The notes below the pieces were generated by a model. That model searched no databases. It was not told where the DNA came from and was given only the letters and a program-made list of their open reading frames with translations. Below are positions 1 through 5,630 of a stretch of 18,657 nucleotides of DNA, piece by piece. Position numbers and translations under genes: made by a program. Each line of letters begins with the position of its first letter. The first letter of the stretch is position 1. This DNA is from Clostridiales bacterium UBA1389 (lineage in GTDB: Bacteria > Bacillota > Clostridia > Oscillospirales > CAG-382), in the NCBI GenBank assembly GCA_002305335.1, contig DBQR01000044.1, forward strand, positions 1-18,657. The letters are read 5' to 3'.

Positions 1-7
1 CAATAAA

Positions 8-37
8 ACAAACGGCAGCTCCCGGGCTGCCGTTTGT
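8..37 (-). terminator. Rho-independent terminator of the discoidin-like gene
   Basis: A perfect 12-bp inverted repeat (arms 8-19 and 26-37, 6-nt loop) lies downstream of the minus-strand gene that stops at 72. Read on the minus strand it is followed by TTTTATT, so it fits an intrinsic terminator for that gene. Confidence 0.8.
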
Positions 38-71
38 ATATTTTCACCTATGATGTTTTGAAAGGGAAACG

Positions 72-770
72 CTATGCGAAACGTCTTTTAAATTTAATGC
101 CCAGCCAGGCGGAGACGGCGACGATGGCAAGGATAATAAAAATCGCTATGCCGCTGTCTTTTGTCTGGGAAACCGGGGTGGAGGAATAAACTTCGATTTC
201 ATCGATAAATGCCCAGCCGGCGTTTACCGTCGTACCCTCCTTTTCAAAGGGTTCCTGATGATGGATTACAAACCTTACAAATCTGCCGCCGGCATCCTGG
301 GGAAGTTCGATGGAGGCGGTTCCCGTTTTCTGAAGACCCTCTTCGGTGGATTCCCCTATAACCACCGACCCCTGATGAATATAGCTGCCGTCGGCTTCAT
401 CGGCGATATAAACCGAAAAGGAGGAAGGGGCATAGATTCCCACGTCGGTTTCCGCAAGGTAGCTTAAAGTAAAGGTTTTGATGTTGTCGTAGTCCGCCCC
501 TAAGTCGAGGATAATCACAAAGTCACCGTTATCGTCCTTGTTGGCCTGGTTGAACCCCACATAGGCGGGACTTTTATAGTAGAAATCGTCGGTTAACTCC
601 CCCCTCACTCCGTCGGTGAGCTTTAGGGATTCGTCGTCGGGATAGGCGACGGAGCCTGGGGTGACAAGGGTGTAGGATTTCCCCCGGGAAAGCAATGCTC
701 CCTCGCCGGCTGCCATGGCGGGGAGAATCAGCAGCGAAAACACAAAAAGAAGGATTAAAATTTTTTTCAT
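72..770 (-). CDS. Secreted, C-terminally membrane-anchored discoidin-like (F5/8 type C-like) protein
   Basis: The 232-aa product has a clear signal peptide (MKK followed by a hydrophobic stretch, likely cleavage near AMA-AG at residue 20-21). It has one predicted beta-sandwich domain (about residues 28-197) and a single C-terminal membrane helix (about 207-225) followed by KFKRR, so it is probably displayed outside the cell and anchored by its C terminus. The middle region resembles galactose-binding/discoidin folds: an early 'LTDG' strand (51-54), 'FVIILDLG' (84-91), and late 'FVRFVIHH...WAFIDEIEVY' strands, the usual ending of this fold. Such domains usually bind carbohydrate or surface glycans, but no ligand can be inferred. 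No LPXTG sorting signal is seen. The gene stands alone, with a weak AAGGA ribosome binding site and a terminator at 8-37. The fold assignment comes from sequence pattern only. Confidence 0.7.
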   Translation of the reverse strand: MKKILILLFVFSLLILPAMAAGEGALLSRGKSYTLVTPGSVAYPDDESLKLTDGVRGELTDDFYYKSPAYVGFNQANKDDNGDFVIILDLGADYDNIKTFTLSYLAETDVGIYAPSSFSVYIADEADGSYIHQGSVVIGESTEEGLQKTGTASIELPQDAGGRFVRFVIHHQEPFEKEGTTVNAGWAFIDEIEVYSSTPVSQTKDSGIAIFIILAIVAVSAWLGIKFKRRFA

Positions 771-868
771 GGATATTACCGTTCCTTTTTCTTCATTCTA
801 TTCAAGTTTACTATATTCACTAAATCGGGTTTTATACATGAGAATATAAAATTAAGCAAAAAAAATAC

Positions 869-897
869 TTGAAATTATGCTTTTCAAGTGTTATAAT
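869..897 (+). promoter_or_regulatory. SigA-type promoter of tRNA-Leu
   Basis: TTGAAA (869-874), a 17-bp spacer and TATAAT (892-897), with an extended -10 TG at 889-890, lie 25 bp before the tRNA. The spacer region carries a CTTGAA/TTCAAG inverted repeat (868-873 / 883-888). Confidence 0.8.
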
Positions 898-922
898 AAG
901 CGACGCCGAATAAATCGAATAA

Positions 923-1009
923 GCCGGTGTGATGGAATTGGCAGACGTGTTGGACTCAAAATCCAATGGTGGCAACACCGTGCGGGTTCGACCCCCGCCA
1001 CCGGCACCA
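923..1009 (+). tRNA. tRNA-Leu (anticodon CAA), CCA encoded
   Basis: A full class II cloverleaf can be folded by eye. The acceptor arms are GCCGGTG (923-929) and CACCGGC (999-1005) with A1006 as discriminator and an encoded CCA at 1007-1009. The anticodon arm has stem 950-954/962-966 and loop CTCAAAA, giving anticodon CAA at 957-959. A long variable arm follows (about 967-981). The T arm is GCGGG-TTCGACC-CCCGC (982-998). The long variable arm and CAA anticodon identify leucine (UUG codons). It has its own promoter and terminator, so it is a single-gene unit. Confidence 0.96.
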
Positions 1010-1010
1010 G

Positions 1011-1051
1011 AAAAGAACCCACATTCGTCTACGACAAGTGTGGGTTCTTTT
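1011..1051 (+). terminator. tRNA-Leu terminator
   Basis: An inverted repeat starts two bases after the tRNA CCA: AAAAGAACCCACA (1011-1023) pairs with TGTGGGTTCTTTT (1039-1051). The right arm ends in a T run, as expected for an intrinsic terminator. Confidence 0.8.
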
Positions 1052-1056
1052 CAACT

Positions 1057-1210
1057 AAATCCGTCCTTACGGACGGGATAAATCCCACCTCAGTGGGATG
1101 AAATCACTTCGTGATGAAATCCGACTTCGTCGGGAGTAGGACGGATTTAATTTCATCTGCGTTAGCAGATTTCATCCGAACTTGCTCGGATTTCATCGCG
1201 CTTGCGCGAT
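1057..1210 (+). repeat. Array of seven short hairpins with GATGAAATC / GATTTCATC linkers
   Basis: Seven small stem-loops are packed into about 150 bp. The stems are 1061-1066/1071-1076, 1082-1088/1093-1099, 1103-1107/1111-1115, 1121-1125/1129-1133, 1155-1160/1165-1170, 1174-1179/1186-1191 and 1195-1200/1205-1210. Loops are 3-6 nt. Neighbouring stems are joined by GATGAAATC in the first half and by its reverse complement GATTTCATC in the second half, so orientation flips near 1140-1150. An outer 10-11-bp stem also forms between 1057-1066 and 1139-1148 and encloses hairpins 2-4. The array ends about 50 bp before the four-helix-bundle gene. Stem sequences differ from each other, so this is not a simple tandem repeat. 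I recall similar hairpin strings in clostridial intergenic DNA but cannot verify it here. Confidence 0.85.
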
Positions 1211-1264
1211 TTCATTGAAAATCATTAAAAATTGTAATATAATGTATTCAAAGAGGTGATTTCT

Positions 1265-1612
1265 ATGGCTGAAAATAAACTTGCTGATATTTCAACAGAA
1301 TTTGCAATTCAAATCTTAAAACTTACAGAAAACATAAAAGGACATTATTCTCTGTCAAATCAGCTTGAACGAAGCGGAACTAGTATTGGAGCAAATATCC
1401 GCGAGGCGAAATATGCTCACAGCCGCCCTGATTTTATTGCCAAGCTGCAGATTGCATTAAAGGAATGCTATGAAACAGAATACTGGATCGAGATTGCTCA
1501 AAAAGCAGGTATTATCACAGATGATGTTTCGAAGAATGCTTTGCATGATTGCGGTTCAATTCGCAGAATACTCATTTCTTCCATAAACACTGCAAAGGAA
1601 AATTTAAAATGA
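1265..1612 (+). CDS. Four-helix-bundle protein (S23 / 23S rRNA intervening-sequence protein family)
   Basis: The 115-aa product matches the TIGR02436/S23 four-helix-bundle pattern, with the signature QLERSGTSIGANIREA at residues 33-48, then 'DFIAKLQIALKECYETEYWIE' helices. Relatives are encoded inside intervening sequences of 23S rRNA in some bacteria, act as accessory (Avd-type) proteins of diversity-generating retroelements, or occur alone. They form basic oligomers thought to bind nucleic acid. ATG at 1265 is preferred over the GTG at 1256, because AGAGGTGA (1252-1259) is then correctly spaced as the ribosome binding site. The gene overlaps the next one by ATGA. Base composition is AT-rich compared with the oad or murE genes. 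No reverse transcriptase or rRNA is nearby, so this is a free-standing member. Its proximity to the hairpin array suggests an RNA or DNA structure as ligand, which is inference. Confidence 0.9.
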   Translation: MAENKLADISTEFAIQILKLTENIKGHYSLSNQLERSGTSIGANIREAKYAHSRPDFIAKLQIALKECYETEYWIEIAQKAGIITDDVSKNALHDCGSIRRILISSINTAKENLK

Positions 1613-2040
1613 TTTATCGCTTGATAAAGAATCTCGATGACGAAGATATACCAATTATCCTTTCGGCTTATAAGCAACCATCGATTACGCAGTTTATTAG
1701 TATTGATGAAGAAAACTATTGGAAATACATAACGAGCAGCGATAACGTCTATTTTTATAAAATTTATAAGGATGACATTTTGGTATCCACTATACACCTC
1801 GAATTGGATAACTGTGTTTTGTATATGTCTGTGGTTGTTTTTCCGGAATATCAAAAGCAAGGAATTGCGACAACTATATTAAAGGATATCCAAGTAGGAA
1901 AAACTGGACATGATTTTTATAAAATTCGAGCTTATATTGATGAGAAAAACACCGCCTCACTTAAATTGTTTGAAAGTGCTGGGTTTATGTATGTAAATAA
2001 AGACGAAGAACTTTTGGAATATGAGTATAGTAAAAGTTGA
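1609..2040 (+). CDS. GNAT family N-acetyltransferase
   Basis: The 143-aa product shows the GNAT fold: a beta strand 'LYMSVVVFP' (71-79) leading into the acetyl-CoA pyrophosphate loop Q-K-Q-G-I-A (82-87), then the late motif NTASLKLFESAGF (114-126), typical of N-acetyltransferases of small molecules or protein N termini. The substrate cannot be told. The start is ATG 1609, overlapping the previous stop as ATGA; the open frame extends 20 codons upstream but lies inside the four-helix-bundle gene. Overlap implies translational coupling, so the two genes form one unit. The gene is AT-rich (about one third G+C in the lines I counted by hand), unlike most of the window, and probably arrived together with its partner. 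A terminator follows at 2100-2127. Confidence 0.88.
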   Translation: MIYRLIKNLDDEDIPIILSAYKQPSITQFISIDEENYWKYITSSDNVYFYKIYKDDILVSTIHLELDNCVLYMSVVVFPEYQKQGIATTILKDIQVGKTGHDFYKIRAYIDEKNTASLKLFESAGFMYVNKDEELLEYEYSKS

Positions 2041-2047
2041 GCACACT

Positions 2048-2095
2048 ACTTTTACTTACTCTTACCTCACTTTTACTACGTTTGGTTACTCTTAC
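2048..2095 (+). repeat. Short direct repeats in a G-poor tail behind the GNAT gene
   Basis: TTACTCTTAC occurs at 2056-2065 and 2086-2095 (exactly 30 bp apart), and ACTTTTACT at 2048-2056 and 2069-2077 (21 bp apart). The plus strand of this stretch almost lacks G. Function is unknown; it could be the downstream edge of the four-helix-bundle/GNAT cassette. Confidence 0.5.
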
Positions 2096-2099
2096 GCAC

Positions 2100-2127
2100 A
2101 AAAAAGCACCCCAGCGGGTGCTTTTTT
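2100..2127 (+). terminator. Bidirectional intrinsic terminator after the GNAT gene
   Basis: GCACCC (2106-2111) and GGGTGC (2116-2121) form the stem around a CAGC loop, flanked by A6 on the left and T6 on the right. It can end transcription from either side. Confidence 0.85.
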
Positions 2128-2145
2128 ACTTGTACAACAAAATAA

Positions 2146-2176
2146 AAAGAGCCACGATTTTATTTCGCAGCTCTTT
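2146..2176 (-). terminator. Terminator of the sipW / TasA-like unit
   Basis: AAAGAGC (2146-2152) and GCTCTTT (2170-2176) pair, with a further inner CGA/TCG match. On the minus strand the stem is followed by a T-rich tail (TTATTTTG). It lies 100 bp after the stop of the TasA-like gene. The stretch 2177-2275 holds no other feature that I can support. Confidence 0.65.
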
Positions 2177-2275
2177 GCCGGCATTTGCGCGGCAGTTTGA
2201 TTTTGCGAAGGTGTTCCTTCTGCTGATCTCAGTTTATAATTATAATTTAATTATTATATTATGATGGAAATTGAA

Positions 2276-2893
2276 TTAGTTGGCAGCGCTTTGTTCGACC
2301 TGATTAAGGGTAAATTCCAGGTCAAGGATGCAGCTATCGGTCTGAGCCAGATTATCCTGATCGGTAGGCTCCCATTTAACAATGGCTTCGCCTATTATGT
2401 CAAACCAGTCTCCCGGAAGCAGAGTACGGTTCATGAAAATGCTTTCGGGCATATCTTTCAATAGACCGTTGTAAATTTCTTCGTCGGGACCGCTGTATCT
2501 GCCGTTTCTGTCAAGATCGATAAACAGATGAATTTCCAGGAAGCTGCTGAGTTCGCCGATATCAGGAGTGTTGTCTCCGGCTTCCTGTTCGGGTTCAATT
2601 ATGCAGTTTTCGAAGTCTTTAACGTCAATCTTGGAAATATTGAGGTATCCGGGGATGGTACCGTCATTCGACAATTTATAAAAACCCTTCACCACATCAC
2701 CGGGTTTCATATTGAAATGCACGAACTTGACAACATTGCAGTCTTTGCCGTCAATCTTAAGATCTAAGCTTCCGGCTGTAAATGTATTACCAAAACTTCT
2801 TTCTACATCCGAAAAATAAGCGGTTGTTGCGCCGGCTACCAAAGTGGCCGCAAGTGCGATTACCATAATACTAAACAGAATCCTTTTTTTCAT
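2276..2893 (-). CDS. TasA/camelysin-like secreted protein with SipW-type signal peptide
   Basis: The 205-aa product begins with the signature SipW-dependent leader: MKKRILFSIM, hydrophobic core, 'GATTAYFSDVE' at 21-31, then 'GNTFTAGSLDL' at 35-45. This is diagnostic for the TasA/CalY (camelysin, M73-like) family, whose members are surface proteins or biofilm fibre subunits processed by SipW. 'KPGDVVKGFYKLSNDGTIPGY' (63-83) is the family beta-sandwich core. A calcium-loop-like segment D-L-D-R-N-G-R-Y (126-133) followed by D137-E-E is present. ATG at 2893 is chosen because AAAGGAGAA stands just before it; the frame continues 27 codons upstream, but those residues are lysine-rich and lack a start signal. 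sipW lies 136 nt upstream on the same strand, so the enzyme and its substrate are probably co-transcribed. Whether it forms fibres is unknown. Confidence 0.88.
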   Translation of the reverse strand: MKKRILFSIMVIALAATLVAGATTAYFSDVERSFGNTFTAGSLDLKIDGKDCNVVKFVHFNMKPGDVVKGFYKLSNDGTIPGYLNISKIDVKDFENCIIEPEQEAGDNTPDIGELSSFLEIHLFIDLDRNGRYSGPDEEIYNGLLKDMPESIFMNRTLLPGDWFDIIGEAIVKWEPTDQDNLAQTDSCILDLEFTLNQVEQSAAN

Positions 2894-3029
2894 TGTGTCT
2901 TCTCCTTTTAATAATTTGTTTTTTTTCGGTAGTTTACTACCATCTTTTTGAGCTGTCCGCCGGTGTTTTCCCATCTTGAGATCAACAGGGAAACTGAAAA
3001 CTTGATACCGATATATTTTCCGTTCTTTG

Positions 3030-3707
3030 CTAAGTCACATTATTACCTCCTTCAGACGATGTATTTATTAGGGTTTGCTTTAATTTTTCCATCAGCAGCT
3101 CTTCCTTCTGCTTTTTTTGCTGTTTATATAATTTCCTCAAATTAAGCATCTCTGAAAGGATAAGTAAAATCCCGGGTATGATTACCATTACAATAAGTCC
3201 GGTTTTCGTCTTGGCAAATATCATAATGTTTCCTATTAGGGGTAACGTTAAATGCACCTTGCCTAAAATATGATTCCGGGGCAGAGGGTCAATATCGTCT
3301 CGTTCATTGGCGTCCCCCCGGGTGGTATATGTTATTTCCTCGCCTTTGTTATTAATATTGACTATGCGGTGGGTTACCACCGTTTTCTTGTCGCCGGGGT
3401 TTAAAAAGGTAACAATATCATTAACCTTCAATGGCTTGTCCCCGGGATGGGAAACAATAATTATGGAACCTTTATGTATGGCGGGTTCCATACTGCCGCC
3501 TATTACCGAATAGACTTGGTATGGACCTATCTTTACTACTTCTCCGGTGGATTTACTCATTAACGCTAAAAACACAATAAACGCAAAAAACAGGAAAGTA
3601 ACAATTAATAAAAAATTCAGTAATGCCTTTAATATTTTGGCTGTCCTGGTTTTTTTGAAAGCATTGAATTTTCCCGGTACACGCCTTTGTAACTTTACTT
3701 CATCCAT
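3030..3707 (-). CDS. sipW: Signal peptidase I, SipW type (ER/archaeal-like)
   Basis: The 225-aa membrane protease has an N-terminal transmembrane helix (about 25-50), the catalytic serine in GGSMEP (S72), and a catalytic histidine instead of lysine in VVTHRIV (H113). The RGDANERDDIDPLP segment (130-143) contains the conserved aspartates. The Ser-His arrangement marks the SipW/Sec11-like class (TIGR02228) rather than the usual bacterial Ser-Lys enzymes. A second membrane helix (about 168-187) is followed by a charged, lysine/glutamine-rich cytoplasmic tail. In Bacillus, SipW processes TasA and TapA; here the only visible substrate is the TasA-like gene immediately downstream. ATG 3707 has AAAGGATGA ahead of it. 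A small GGTAG/CTACC hairpin (2928-2941) lies between the two genes and may modulate their relative output. Confidence 0.93.
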   Translation of the reverse strand: MDEVKLQRRVPGKFNAFKKTRTAKILKALLNFLLIVTFLFFAFIVFLALMSKSTGEVVKIGPYQVYSVIGGSMEPAIHKGSIIIVSHPGDKPLKVNDIVTFLNPGDKKTVVTHRIVNINNKGEEITYTTRGDANERDDIDPLPRNHILGKVHLTLPLIGNIMIFAKTKTGLIVMVIIPGILLILSEMLNLRKLYKQQKKQKEELLMEKLKQTLINTSSEGGNNVT

Positions 3708-3759
3708 CAGTAATCATCCTTTCAGAACTCTGGAAAACGCTTCCATATTCGTCGTTGTT

Positions 3760-3765
3760 ATTATA
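3760..3765 (-). promoter_or_regulatory. Candidate -10 box for sipW
   Basis: On the minus strand a perfect TATAAT lies about 50 nt upstream of the sipW start. No good -35 element sits 16-18 bp further upstream, only a poly-A run, so the call is tentative. Confidence 0.35.
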
Positions 3766-3842
3766 TTTCGGAATATCGGTTTTTTTTGTTAAATTATGGG
3801 CGTAAAAAAAATTTTATTTGTTCTTCTTTTTTGTGAAAATGT

Positions 3843-3868
3843 AAAAAAAGCACCCTTTTAGGTGCTTT
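3843..3868 (-). terminator. Minus-strand intrinsic terminator
   Basis: AAAGCACC (3847-3854) and GGTGCTTT (3861-3868) form an 8-bp stem. On the minus strand it is followed by seven T residues. It would stop transcription coming from the right before it enters sipW. Its stem shares GCACC with the terminator at 2100-2127. Confidence 0.75.
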
Positions 3869-3965
3869 CTGAAATAAAAGTTGAAAAGTTTAGTGCCCTA
3901 AAGTCGGGAAGTGTGCTTTAGTTACGATATAAGGCGGAACATATAACTTTTTTAACCGTTGGGGG

Positions 3966-4030
3966 ATGAAAAAAGCCTTCCCCCTGAGGGAAAGTGTCAG
4001 CCGAGGGCTGACGGATGAGGGGCGGTGCTA
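3966..4030 (+). repeat. Dispersed two-hairpin repeat, copy A
   Basis: Two stem-loops lie side by side: CCTTCCCCCTGAGGGAAAG (3977-3995, imperfect) and GTCAGCC/GGGCTGAC (3996-4012), then GGATGAGGGG. The same sequence, in reverse orientation and with few differences, occurs at 5631-5696. Read on the minus strand the first hairpin is followed by T6, so each copy can also act as a terminator. I know this type of sequence as a common intergenic repeat in clostridial genomes (memory, not checked). The rest of the gene-free stretch 3869-4195 shows only a CTAAAG/CTTTAG hairpin (3898-3903/3916-3921) and AT-rich DNA. Confidence 0.8.
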
Positions 4031-4170
4031 TATATCCGGAAGAGAAATAAAATGAAATTCACAGCCATCACTTATTGATTAAAACTCTCGTACAGTTGGT
4101 TAAAACACACTTGCATTGGTAAAAAATAAAATTATTACATTCCAACACACTCAACGTTGTATAAAAATAT

Positions 4171-4199
4171 ATTGATTTATTCCGACTTATGTGCTACTA
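4171..4199 (+). promoter_or_regulatory. Candidate promoter of the small membrane-protein gene
   Basis: TTGATT, a 17-bp spacer and TACTAT lie about 105 nt upstream of the start at 4303, each box matching 4 of 6 consensus bases. The resulting leader would contain two G+C-rich hairpins (4219-4231 and 4248-4267), which may be regulatory or merely structural. Confidence 0.4.
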
Positions 4200-4302
4200 T
4201 TTATTAAAATAAATATTCCGCCGCAAGCGGTGATAATAAAATAAATCCGCCGTATATCCCAACGGCGAAACAATGACAAGTATAATTAATGAGGTGATAA
4301 AT

Positions 4303-4536
4303 TTGGATACCCTTAAAAAATTATTCCCCTTTTCTTTCGGGGAAAAGGATCTGGCAAACCTTATACTTACGATAATCCTTTACGCCGTTATCAACGCGGC
4401 GGCAGGAGCGTTGATAAAGGGCTTTTCCTGGGTTCCGATTTTAAGTGTGCCTTTTATACTCATCGGCTCCCTTGCCGGAATCTACGCCACGGCGGGGATA
4501 ATTATCGCTATTCTGGTTTACCTGAAAAAGCTGTAA
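4303..4536 (+). CDS. Small two-helix membrane protein, function unknown
   Basis: The 77-aa product begins with a short amphipathic segment (DTLKKLFPFSFGEKD) and then two hydrophobic helices (about 18-38 and 43-73) ending in LKKL. TTG at 4303 is preferred, because GAGGTGA (4291-4297) is 5 nt before it. The ATG at 4273, in the same frame, has no ribosome binding site and would add ten polar residues. I recall similar short proteins in clostridia without assigned function. It is convergent with the DUF378 gene and separated from it by a shared terminator. It might be a stress or envelope protein, but nothing in the sequence proves this. Confidence 0.65.
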   Translation: MDTLKKLFPFSFGEKDLANLILTIILYAVINAAAGALIKGFSWVPILSVPFILIGSLAGIYATAGIIIAILVYLKKL

Positions 4537-4546
4537 AGATATGTAA

Positions 4547-4561
4547 CGGCCTAAAAGGCCG
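4547..4561. terminator. Hairpin between convergent genes (probable shared terminator)
   Basis: CGGCCT-AAA-AGGCCG forms a 6-bp stem with a 3-nt loop in the 29-bp gap between two convergent genes. The T-tracts on either side are poor, so it may be a weak bidirectional terminator. Confidence 0.5.
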
Positions 4562-4565
4562 GTAT

Positions 4566-4778
4566 TTATCGTCTTTCTTCGGCAGATTCGGTTGTGCGTC
4601 TGAAAAGAAGGCTAATGCACCACAGCCCGCAGAGGCCGACCAGCGTATATATAATTCTGCTGATTACCGCGCCCTGACCGCCGAAAATCCAGGCGACAAG
4701 GTCAAACTGAAACAGCCCGATAAGCCCCCAGTTGATTGCGCCGATAATAACAAGAACAAGTGAAAATTTGTCAAGCAT
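4566..4778 (-). CDS. DUF378 family small membrane protein
   Basis: The 70-aa protein carries the DUF378 (PF04070) signature: 'GAINWGLIGLFQFDLVAWIFG' spans residues 13-33 and 'IIYTLVGLCGLW' lies at 42-53. Two membrane helices are predicted (about 5-25 and 40-59), with a short charged C-terminal tail. AGAGGAGAA gives a strong ribosome binding site ahead of ATG 4778. The family is widespread in Bacillota and has no known function. It is divergent from trmB, with a 69-bp shared upstream region. Confidence 0.88.
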   Translation of the reverse strand: MLDKFSLVLVIIGAINWGLIGLFQFDLVAWIFGGQGAVISRIIYTLVGLCGLWCISLLFRRTTESAEERR

Positions 4779-4847
4779 GATATTTTCTCCTCTCTGCGTT
4801 GATATTTTGTCTAAAATAATAAAGAATATACATTGCGAGGTTCATTA

Positions 4848-5495
4848 ATGAGATTAAGGCCGAAAAAGAACCGTCAGAAACGTCTTTCGGAAGTTGAGGA
4901 ATATTTTGCGGTATTGACCGACGGCAGGCTGGATACGGAAAAATCCTTTGATAACAAAAGTAATCCCATTTACCTTGAGTTGGGCTGCGGCAAGGGGGAA
5001 TTTGCCGTCAGGCTTTCCCGGAAATGTCAGGATGTAAATATTATTGCTGTCGAAAAGGTTATCGATGTAGTGATGATGGCAATGGAAAAAGCCAAAAGGG
5101 AAGAGTGTAAAAATCTTAAATTTTTAAATCTGGATATTGAAAAAATCCTGGAATTCCTCCCCGAAAAATTCGCCGACAGAATATATATCAATTTTTGTGA
5201 CCCCTGGCCTAGGAAAAAGCACGCCAAACGCCGCCTGACTTATCCCGATTATCTTGAAAAGTACAAAAAACTCCTTAAAAACGGCGGCTGTATTTATTTT
5301 AAAACAGATAACTTTAATTTATTCGAATATTCCCTGGGAACTTTTGCATCTTCGGGATTTGTGTTGGGAAACGTGTGTTTTGACCTTCATAACGATGAAA
5401 TTTTAAATAAGGAAAACATTCAGACCGAATACGAAAAAACCTTTTCCGCAAAAGGGTTCAGAATTAATTATCTTGAGGCGTGGTTACAGGAATAG
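4848..5495 (+). CDS. trmB: tRNA (guanine-N7-)-methyltransferase (m7G46)
   Basis: The 215-aa enzyme methylates G46 in the tRNA variable loop using S-adenosylmethionine. Visible motifs are the SAM-binding motif LELGCGKGEF (43-52), the family hallmark DPWPRKKHAKRRL (119-131), 'GGCIYFKTDN' (147-156), and the C-terminal T-x-Y-E-x-x-F block (about residues 194-200). ATG at 4848 is chosen: the frame opens at a TTG (4833), but GAGG at 4837-4840 is correctly spaced for 4848, and 215 aa is the usual family length. The gene is single, with a terminator at 5519-5544. Confidence 0.95.
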   Translation: MRLRPKKNRQKRLSEVEEYFAVLTDGRLDTEKSFDNKSNPIYLELGCGKGEFAVRLSRKCQDVNIIAVEKVIDVVMMAMEKAKREECKNLKFLNLDIEKILEFLPEKFADRIYINFCDPWPRKKHAKRRLTYPDYLEKYKKLLKNGGCIYFKTDNFNLFEYSLGTFASSGFVLGNVCFDLHNDEILNKENIQTEYEKTFSAKGFRINYLEAWLQE

Positions 5496-5518
5496 CGTGA
5501 TTACAGGAATAACGAAAA

Positions 5519-5544
5519 AAAACACTTGCCGCGGCAAGTGTTTT
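5519..5544 (+). terminator. trmB terminator
   Basis: A near-perfect palindrome, AAAACACTTGC (5519-5529) pairing with GCAAGTGTTTT (5534-5544), has a 4-nt loop. It lies 24 nt after the trmB stop codon and ends in a T run. Confidence 0.85.
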
Positions 5545-5584
5545 AATATGAATTTCTATATGTAATCCCGCCGAAGGTGATTTT

Positions 5585-5606
5585 ATCCAAAGCGTTGGCT
5601 TTGGAT
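5585..5606 (+). repeat. Hairpin related to the 1057-1210 array
   Basis: ATCCAAAGC (5585-5593) and GCTTTGGAT (5598-5606) form a 9-bp stem with a GTTG loop, followed by TTCATTTCG. The stem-plus-'GGATTTCAT' arrangement and GTTR loop match units of the array near tRNA-Leu, so it looks like a solitary or decayed member of the same family. Confidence 0.55.
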
Positions 5607-5630
5607 TTCATTTCGCTTCTTTCCCATATA

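Noticed and set aside
877..1101. Open frame of 74 codons across tRNA-Leu
   Set aside because: It runs through the tRNA, its terminator and the hairpin array and has no ribosome binding site.
1057..1210. CRISPR array
   Set aside because: The repeated unit is only a 9-nt linker between unlike short hairpins, unit length varies, the linker flips orientation, and no cas gene is present.
1057..1612. Retron or diversity-generating retroelement
   Set aside because: No reverse transcriptase gene and no template/variable repeat pair are visible; only the accessory-like four-helix bundle is present.
923..2127. Integrated genetic island with tRNA-Leu as attachment site
   Set aside because: No integrase is encoded and I found no second copy of the tRNA 3' end downstream; the cassette begins after the tRNA terminator.
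2037..2264. Open frame of 75 codons after the GNAT gene
   Set aside because: It covers two terminators and the repeat tail, and its composition (Leu/Thr runs) follows from the G-poor DNA.
2894..2974. 27-residue N-terminal extension of the TasA-like protein
   Set aside because: The SipW-type leader must be at the N terminus and AAAGGAGAA precedes the internal ATG at 2893.
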